38,767 nucleotides of DNA from Sinomonas sp. ASV486. GTDB taxonomy: Bacteria; Actinomycetota; Actinomycetes; Actinomycetales; Micrococcaceae. Under the pieces are notes generated by a model. The model was not told where the DNA came from. It ran no database searches and saw only the letters and a list, made by a program, of their open reading frames with translations. Shown here piece after piece: positions 33,723 through 38,767 of the stretch (positions are counted from its first letter, which is position 1; the number at the start of each line of letters is the position of its first letter). The stretch covers positions 1 to 38,767 of the forward strand of contig NZ_JAVFJK010000019.1 of the NCBI RefSeq assembly GCF_030908215.1, in the 5' to 3' direction. Made by a program: the position numbers and the translations under genes.

Positions 33723-35375
33723 ATGTCGAACCGAGCAGGCACCGTTGCCCTTCCCAGCGATCTCACGGACATCACCGCGCTCCTGGACGCGTACTACGAC
33801 GTCTCCCCCGATCTGAGCGACCCGGGCCAGCGCGTCGCGTTCGGCACGTCAGGGCATCGGGGCTCAAGCCTCAAGGCCTCGTTCAACGAGAAGCACATCG
33901 CCGCGATCACGCAGGCGATCGTCGAGTACCGCGCTGGCCAGGGCATCGCAGGCCCACTATTCCTCGCCAAGGACACGCACGCGCTTTCCGAGCCCGCAAC
34001 GAACACGGCGCTCGAGGTCCTCGCCGCGAACGGCGTGCAGGTCCTCATCGACGCGCGGCACGGCTACACGCCGACCCCCTCGGCGAGCCATGCCATCCTC
34101 AAGTACAACCACGGCCGGGGCGAGAACGATCCGGGGCGCGCGGACGGGATCGTCGTGACCCCGAGCCACAACCCGCCGCAGGACGGTGGCTTCAAGTACA
34201 ACCCGCCGCACGGCGGACCCGCTGATACCGACGCGACCGGCTGGATCGCGAATCGCGCCAACGAACTGCTCGAGGCGGGACTCTCGGGTGTCAGACGGGT
34301 GCCGCTCGCCGATGCCCTCGCAGCCGACTCGACGGGTCAGTTCGACTTCTTGTCCTCCTACGTGGACGACCTCGCGCAGGCCATCGACATCGACGCCATC
34401 CGCAACGCCCGCGTGCGCATCGGCGCGGACCCCATGGGCGGGGCGTCTGTGGACTACTGGGGCGAGATCGGCGAGCGCCACCACCTTGACCTCACCGTGG
34501 TCAACCCGACGGTGGACCCGCAGTGGGCGTTCATGACCCTTGACTGGGACGAGAAGATCCGCATGGACTGCTCCTCCCCCTTCGCGATGGCCTCCCTCAT
34601 CCAGAAGGTCTCGCAGGGCGCGAACTACGACATCGCGACGGGCAACGACGCCGACGCCGACCGCCACGGCATCGTGACGCCCGACGGCGGCCTCATGAAC
34701 CCGAACCACTACCTGTCTGTGGCGATCGACTACCTCTACCGCCACCGCACGGGCTGGCGTCCGGACACGGTGGTCGGCAAGACGCTCGTGAGCTCGTCAA
34801 TGATCGACCGGGTCGCCGAGGGTCTGGGCAAGCCGCTCATCGAGGTGCCGGTCGGGTTCAAGTGGTTCGTCCCGGGCCTCCTCTCCGGCCAGGGCGCGTT
34901 CGGCGGCGAAGAGTCCGCGGGCGCGAGCTTCGTCAAGCGCGACGGCGGGGTGTGGACCACCGACAAGGACGGCATCCTCCTGAACCTCCTCGCCTCGGAG
35001 ATCAAGGCCGTCACGGGCAAGTCGCCCAGCGAGCTCTACGGCGAGCTGACCGCGAAGTACGGCGCGCCGTCGTACGCCCGCATTGACGCCGCGGCGACCC
35101 GCGAGCAGAAGGCGAAGCTCGGCAAGCTCGCCGCGAGCGACGTCACGGCCACCGAGCTCGCGGGCGAGCCCATCACGGCCAAGCTGACCGAGGCGCCCGG
35201 CAACGGCGCGAAGATCGGCGGGCTCAAGGTCACGACCGAGCACGCCTGGTTCGCAGCGCGCCCGTCCGGCACCGAGGACGTGTACAAGATCTACGCCGAG
35301 TCCTTCAAGGGCGCGGACCACCTCAAGCAGGTCCAGGCCGAGGCGAAGGCGCTCGTCGACTCGGTCATCGCCTAG
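33723..35375 (+). CDS. pgm: Phosphoglucomutase (alpha-D-glucose phosphate-specific)
   Basis: Interconverts glucose-1-phosphate and glucose-6-phosphate, linking glycogen, trehalose and cell-wall sugar synthesis to glycolysis. The 550-residue protein begins [14 protein letters not shown], like E. coli Pgm (NRAG...), which fixes the start. It has [10 protein letters not shown] (40-49), the phosphoserine loop [11 protein letters not shown] (Ser148), the metal loop [11 protein letters not shown], the sugar-binding [10 protein letters not shown] and the C-terminal phosphate loop [15 protein letters not shown]. It is monocistronic, ending at a long hairpin. Confidence 0.98.
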   Translation: MSNRAGTVALPSDLTDITALLDAYYDVSPDLSDPGQRVAFGTSGHRGSSLKASFNEKHIAAITQAIVEYRAGQGIAGPLFLAKDTHALSEPATNTALEVLAANGVQVLIDARHGYTPTPSASHAILKYNHGRGENDPGRADGIVVTPSHNPPQDGGFKYNPPHGGPADTDATGWIANRANELLEAGLSGVRRVPLADALAADSTGQFDFLSSYVDDLAQAIDIDAIRNARVRIGADPMGGASVDYWGEIGERHHLDLTVVNPTVDPQWAFMTLDWDEKIRMDCSSPFAMASLIQKVSQGANYDIATGNDADADRHGIVTPDGGLMNPNHYLSVAIDYLYRHRTGWRPDTVVGKTLVSSSMIDRVAEGLGKPLIEVPVGFKWFVPGLLSGQGAFGGEESAGASFVKRDGGVWTTDKDGILLNLLASEIKAVTGKSPSELYGELTAKYGAPSYARIDAAATREQKAKLGKLAASDVTATELAGEPITAKLTEAPGNGAKIGGLKVTTEHAWFAARPSGTEDVYKIYAESFKGADHLKQVQAEAKALVDSVIA

Positions 35376-35382
35376 CCATCTG

Positions 35383-35454
35383 AAACACCTTCTGGAGGTC
35401 ACGTTCTGGGAGTCACGCGACGTGACCTCCCGAAGGTGACCTCCAGATGTGTTT
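35383..35454. terminator. Long imperfect hairpin after pgm
   Basis: A 72-base inverted repeat from AAACACCTTCTGGAGGTCAC (35383-35402) to GGTGACCTCCAGATGTGTTT (35435-35454), with the middle GGGAG...CTCCC also pairing. The stem reaches about 33 bp, longer than a terminator needs, so it may be a mobile or dispersed hairpin element as well. Confidence 0.8.
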
Positions 35455-35477
35455 GGGCGGGTGACCGCGATCATATT

Positions 35478-35505
35478 CTTAGCGAAGGTAATGAGCTATG
35501 CTAAG
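35478..35505. promoter_or_regulatory. MarR operator/promoter candidate
   Basis: CTTAGC (35478-35483) and GCTAAG (35500-35505) form a perfect inverted repeat with a 16-base spacer. A TATGCT -10 (35497-35502) overlaps the right arm, and ATG 35511 follows 8 bases later, which suggests a leaderless transcript. A regulator bound here would block polymerase, fitting autorepression by MarR. Confidence 0.45.
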
Positions 35506-35510
35506 TATCG

Positions 35511-35960
35511 ATGATTCCCCCCGCGAACGCCACCAGCACCCCCGAAACCCTCGAGCTCGCCGCGGAACTGCGCGTCGCCGTCATGCGCACCTCCCGAGTC
35601 CTGCGCACGCAGGCCACGAGCGACGTCGTGAGCCCCGGACAGAACTCAGTGCTCTCGGTCCTGAACAAGCGAGGGGCCCTGACGATGCGCCAGCTCGCGG
35701 ACATCGAGCACGTCCAGGCGCCGAGCATGACCCGCACCGTGAACCACTTGTGCGAGAGCGGGCTCGTCGCACGGACCGAGCACCCGACCGACGGGCGGCT
35801 CGTCGTCGTCGACCTCACGGACGCGGGGAGAGCCGTCCTCGAGGAATCGCGCACGCTGCGGTCGGCGTGGCTCGCGAGTCACCTCGACGCGCTCTCGCCC
35901 GCCGACCGAGCCGCGATCCGCCGTGCCGCCGAGCTGCTCATGGAGATGAGCGCCCGATGA
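35511..35960 (+). CDS. MarR family transcriptional regulator
   Basis: A 149-residue winged-helix repressor. The recognition region is LTMRQLADIEHVQAPSMTRTVNHLCESGLVAR (about 58-89), followed by the wing TEHPTDGRLVVVDLT and a C-terminal dimerisation helix. It probably controls itself and the exporter gene it overlaps (ATGA at 35957-35960). Inducer unknown. Confidence 0.95.
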   Translation: MIPPANATSTPETLELAAELRVAVMRTSRVLRTQATSDVVSPGQNSVLSVLNKRGALTMRQLADIEHVQAPSMTRTVNHLCESGLVARTEHPTDGRLVVVDLTDAGRAVLEESRTLRSAWLASHLDALSPADRAAIRRAAELLMEMSAR

Positions 35961-37495
35961 GCAGCCGCATGTTCCGCGCCCTCCAGCACCCCAACTACCG
36001 ACTCTGGGCCGCCGGTGCCCTCGTCTCCAACGTGGGCACCTGGATGCAGCGCGTCGCGCAGGACTGGCTCGTCCTGACCCAGCTCACCGCGCACGACGGC
36101 GCGGCGGTCGGCATCACGACCGGCCTCCAGTTCCTGCCGATCCTCATCCTCGGGCCGTACGCCGGCGTGCTCGGCGACCGGCTCGACAAGCGCAAGCTGC
36201 TCCTGGGCACCCAGAGCGCGATGGGCCTGCTCGCACTCCTGCAGGGCGTCCTCGTGCTCACGGGAACGGTCCAGCTGTGGCACGTCTACGCGATCGCCCT
36301 CGCCCTCGGCGTTGCGAGCGCCTTCGACGCGCCTCCACGGCAGGCTTTCGTCTCGGAGCTCGTGGGCCGGACGGACGTACCCAACGCCGTCGCCCTGAAC
36401 TCCGCCTCGTTCAACCTCGCCCGCCTCGCCGGGCCGGGCGTCGCCGGGCTGCTCATCGGCCTCATCGGCACGGGCTGGGTGTTCATGCTCAACGCCGCGA
36501 CATTCCTCGGAGTCCTCATCTCGCTCACGCGCCTCGACGTCGGCGCACTGCACCGCACGCCGCCCCTGCCGCGGGGCAAGGGCCAGATCGTCGCGGGCAT
36601 CAAGTACGTCCGCACGCAGCCCCGGATCATGCTGATCATGATCATGGCAGCCCTGGTCGGGACATTCACGCTCAACTTCCAGATCACCAACGCGCTCATG
36701 GCCGCCGACGTCTTCCACACCGGCGCCGACGCGTACGGCCTGCTCGGCTCGATCCAGGCGATCGGCACGCTTGCGGGCGCGCTCCTCGCGGCGCGGCGCA
36801 GGCAGCCCCGGCTCAGCCTGCTCGTGGCATCCGCCGTGGGCCTCGGCGTGGCCTCGATGGTCGCGGCGGCGATGCCGACGTACGTCGCCTACGCGGTGGT
36901 GCTCGTGTTCGTGGGCGTCTCTGCGCTCACGTTCCTCAACAGTGCCAACACGATCGTCCAGCTCACCACCGAGCCGCAATACCGCGGGCGCGTGCTTGCG
37001 CTGTACATGGCCGTGATCCAGGGCGGGACGCCGATCGGCTCGCCCCTCGTGGGGTGGCTTGCGAACGTCGCCGGGACCCGCTGGTCCGTCCTCGCGGGCG
37101 GGGTCGCGGCGCTCGTGGCTGGCGCGATCGGCATCTGGGCCCTCATGCGCTGGGGTGAAGGGACCTTCCGCGACCAGCTGCGCGCCGCGTGGGCGGCTCG
37201 TCGTGCTGAGCAGGCCGCCACGGGCACGCTCCCGGTCCTTGCCCCTGCGCCGAGCGCCGACCGGTCATCTGCCGCACACGACGCCGACCGCTCACCTTTC
37301 GTCGCATCGTCACCCGCCGTCGGGCCTTCGGTCCCCGGACGCAAGGTCTCTGGGACCACCGAATCGGATACCGCCGCGAGTCCGCAGCGGTTTGCCGGGG
37401 CACCGGCGACTGGCTCGTTGCCTTCAGGGGTCCTGCGCTCAGCGGCAATCCGCGGCGCCGCCGCCCGACGTCGAGACGTGACCCCGCTTCCGTGA
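35957..37495 (+). CDS. MFS exporter (EntS/MFS_3-like)
   Basis: A 512-residue membrane transporter. It starts RMFRALQHPNYRLWAAGALVSN, typical of the EntS-like MFS_3 family. It has about 11-12 spans to residue 405, with the loop GVLGDRLDKRKLL (motif A) after span 2. Residues about 415-512 form an unusual Ala/Ser/Pro-rich cytosolic tail absent from most family members. The last residues RDVTPLP come from a 21-bp-period repeat like that in tilS, so the tail may have been acquired by read-through into repeat DNA. It is coupled to marR by ATGA overlap. Likely drug or siderophore efflux. Confidence 0.93.
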   Translation: MSSRMFRALQHPNYRLWAAGALVSNVGTWMQRVAQDWLVLTQLTAHDGAAVGITTGLQFLPILILGPYAGVLGDRLDKRKLLLGTQSAMGLLALLQGVLVLTGTVQLWHVYAIALALGVASAFDAPPRQAFVSELVGRTDVPNAVALNSASFNLARLAGPGVAGLLIGLIGTGWVFMLNAATFLGVLISLTRLDVGALHRTPPLPRGKGQIVAGIKYVRTQPRIMLIMIMAALVGTFTLNFQITNALMAADVFHTGADAYGLLGSIQAIGTLAGALLAARRRQPRLSLLVASAVGLGVASMVAAAMPTYVAYAVVLVFVGVSALTFLNSANTIVQLTTEPQYRGRVLALYMAVIQGGTPIGSPLVGWLANVAGTRWSVLAGGVAALVAGAIGIWALMRWGEGTFRDQLRAAWAARRAEQAATGTLPVLAPAPSADRSSAAHDADRSPFVASSPAVGPSVPGRKVSGTTESDTAASPQRFAGAPATGSLPSGVLRSAAIRGAAARRRDVTPLP

Positions 37496-37512
37496 GATAT
37501 GACCCCGCAACC
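37473..37512. repeat. 21-bp-period repeat at the MFS 3' end
   Basis: TGACCCCGC at 37479-37487 and 37500-37508, exactly 21 bases apart. The 40-base block aligns without gaps to the minus-strand repeat in tilS (31 of 40 positions). It supplies the last codons and the stop of the MFS gene. Confidence 0.8.
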
Positions 37513-37530
37513 TAGGTGTGTGATGTCAGG

Positions 37531-37632
37531 ACATCGTTGACGCATGTGGCGGGACATCGTTGACAGGTGACAGTTGACTGCTGTGGCGGGACATCGTTGA
37601 CGCCTTCCGGCATGTCGCGGGACATCGTTGAC
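37531..37632. repeat. Four ACATCGTTGAC direct repeats
   Basis: ACATCGTTGAC at 37531, 37554, 37591 and 37622, all in the same direction; the last three are preceded by CGGG. Spacings are 23, 37 and 31 bases. They lie between the MFS stop and the transposase start and are probably transposase-binding subterminal sites. Confidence 0.9.
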
Positions 37633-37655
37633 ACCTCGCCCATTGGGCTTCTGCC

Positions 37656-38767
37656 ATGTCGAAGAACAAGGTCATCGTCGTCGCAGTCCTTGAGGGTGGG
37701 ATGTCCAAGGCCGAAGCAGCCCGCCGGTACGGCATCAGCCGCCAATGGGTCCACCAACTCATCGCCCGCCACGCAGCCGAAGGAGAGGCCGGCCTCGAGG
37801 CCCGCTCCCGGCGGCCCCGCACCAGCCCGCAGCAGACGCCGGCCAACGTTCAGGAGAGGATCCTGGTCCTACGCGCCGACCTGCAGGCCAAGGGCCTGGA
37901 CTCCGGGGCCGAGACCATCGCTGCCCATCTCGGACGCGAGGGCCTCCCGGTGCCCGCGAGCACCACCATCCACCGCATCCTCCGGGCCGCCGGCGCGGTC
38001 GCCCCCGAACCCCACAAGCGTCCCAAGTCCTCCCTGCGACGCTTCGCCGCGGCCCAGCCCAACGAGACCTGGCAGTCCGACTTCACCCACTGGCACCTGG
38101 CCGACGGCACCGACACCGAGATCATCGACTTCCTCGACGACCACTCCCGCTGCCTGCTCCACCTCACCGCCCACCCCAGGACGACCGGCGCCATCGTCGT
38201 GGACGCCTTCCTGGACACCGCACAGGAACACGGCCTGCCCGCCAGCACCCTGACCGACAACGGCATGGTCTACACCACCCGCCTGGCCGGCGGGAAAGGA
38301 GGCCGCAACGCCTTCGAGAGCCTCATCGCAGGGCTCGGGATCGTCCAGAAGAACGGATCCCCCGGCCACCCCCAGACCCAGGGCAAGATCGAGCGCTTCC
38401 ACCAGACCCTGAAGAAATGGCTCCACAGCCAGCCTCCGGCCCAGACCATCGAGGACCTGAACGACCAGCTCACCAGATTCCGCCACGTCTACAACCACGA
38501 ACGCCCCCACCGCGCGCTCGGCAGGCACACACCCGCCGAGGCCTACGCCCAGACCCCCAAGGCCGGCCCCGCGGCCGCCGCCCAGGGGGCACACTTCCGC
38601 GTCCGGACCGACCGCGTCGACGCCGACGGCAAGGTCACCCTCCGCCACGCGGGACGCCTCCGTCACCTCGGCATCGGCCGCGCCCACAGGCACAAACGCA
38701 TCATCCTGCTCGTCCACGACGCCGAGGCCACCGCCATCGAGCACGGCACCGGCGAGATCCTCGCCGA
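37656..38767 (+). CDS. IS481-family transposase (3'-truncated by window edge)
   Basis: Open for 370 codons with no stop in the window. An N-terminal HTH (MSKAEAARRYGISRQWVHQLI, about 16-36) is followed by a second helical region ending HRILRAAG. The rve/DDE catalytic core has Asp142 in WQSDFTHWHL, Asp201 in LTDNGMVY and Glu246 in QGKIERFHQTLKKW. HERPHRALGRHTPAEAY follows, typical of IS481. The start ATG 37656 gives MSKNKVIVVAVLEGG; upstream lie the ACATCGTTGAC repeats. All visible catalytic residues are intact, so the element could be active. Confidence 0.94.
   Translation, partial: MSKNKVIVVAVLEGGMSKAEAARRYGISRQWVHQLIARHAAEGEAGLEARSRRPRTSPQQTPANVQERILVLRADLQAKGLDSGAETIAAHLGREGLPVPASTTIHRILRAAGAVAPEPHKRPKSSLRRFAAAQPNETWQSDFTHWHLADGTDTEIIDFLDDHSRCLLHLTAHPRTTGAIVVDAFLDTAQEHGLPASTLTDNGMVYTTRLAGGKGGRNAFESLIAGLGIVQKNGSPGHPQTQGKIERFHQTLKKWLHSQPPAQTIEDLNDQLTRFRHVYNHERPHRALGRHTPAEAYAQTPKAGPAAAAQGAHFRVRTDRVDADGKVTLRHAGRLRHLGIGRAHRHKRIILLVHDAEATAIEHGTGEILA

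Larger units (their letters stand above)
37524..38767 (+). mobile_element. IS481-family insertion sequence, left part
   Basis: The element probably begins near TGTCAGGACATCGTTGAC (37524-37541). IS481 elements usually start with TGT, and this region has four ACATCGTTGAC copies before the transposase. The right end is outside the window, so terminal repeats and target duplication cannot be confirmed. Confidence 0.75.

Noticed and set aside
37869-38744. A 291-codon minus-strand frame over the transposase
   Set aside because: The plus-strand frame contains HTH and DDE motifs of IS481; the minus frame is a Gly/Val/Leu-rich shadow.

Overview
The window is very GC-rich, densely coded DNA with many GTG/TTG starts, GTGA/ATGA stop-start overlaps and candidate TAGnnT leaderless promoters. 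With lsr2, clpC, an EntS-like exporter gene and the ftsH-folE-folP-folB-folK-panC order, it points to an actinobacterium. The best guess is Micrococcales, Micrococcaceae (Arthrobacter/Sinomonas-like). It reads as chromosome with a few accessory insertions, not as plasmid or prophage.

Layout. (1) 1-3567, plus strand: the end of a nutrient ABC importer operon. It holds a truncated ATPase, a fused glycerophosphodiesterase/inositol-phosphatase and a DUF6454 protein, and closes on a strong hairpin. (2) 3683-8649, minus strand: clpC, lsr2, a 48-residue membrane peptide and lysS. (3) 8732-9580, plus strand: an alpha/beta-hydrolase whose nucleophile position is Asn. (4) 9591-21009, minus strand: one long housekeeping block transcribed dacB > DUF2342 zinc protease > tilS > hpt > ftsH > folE > folP > folB > folK > DUF3180 > DUF2520 > panC. 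It supplies folate and pantothenate, salvages purines, modifies tRNA-Ile, controls membrane protein quality and trims peptidoglycan. ppa diverges from dacB. The order matches the Mycobacterium tuberculosis Rv3596c-Rv3628 region as I remember it. (5) 21767-24816: a more variable patch with a SatD-like HTH protein, a 5 x 15 bp tandem array, a HAD phosphatase, operator-like repeats, and an AbiEi/DUF559-type gene bracketed by two near-identical hairpins. (6) 24888-31076: serS, a lipid kinase gene, pheA, a rhodanese, an amidase with a 30-codon leader ORF, and a repeat-rich DUF4190 membrane protein. (7) 31246-33659, plus strand: a NUC1-family nuclease, a protealysin-like M4 protease and an emfourin-type inhibitor, in overlapping or close array. 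(8) 33723-38767: pgm, a long hairpin, a MarR/MFS pair, and the left part of an IS481-family element running off the end.

Most genes are conserved housekeeping. The parts most likely to hold undescribed biology are the nuclease-protease-inhibitor operon, the repeat-bracketed AbiEi/DUF559 gene, the GDPD-IMPase fusion, a 21-bp-period repeat that occurs inside tilS and at the MFS C-terminus, and an apparently over-represented 12-mer (CGCCGTCGTGCG).

No rRNA, tRNA or CRISPR array was found. All family assignments come from reading motifs by eye; no database search was possible.
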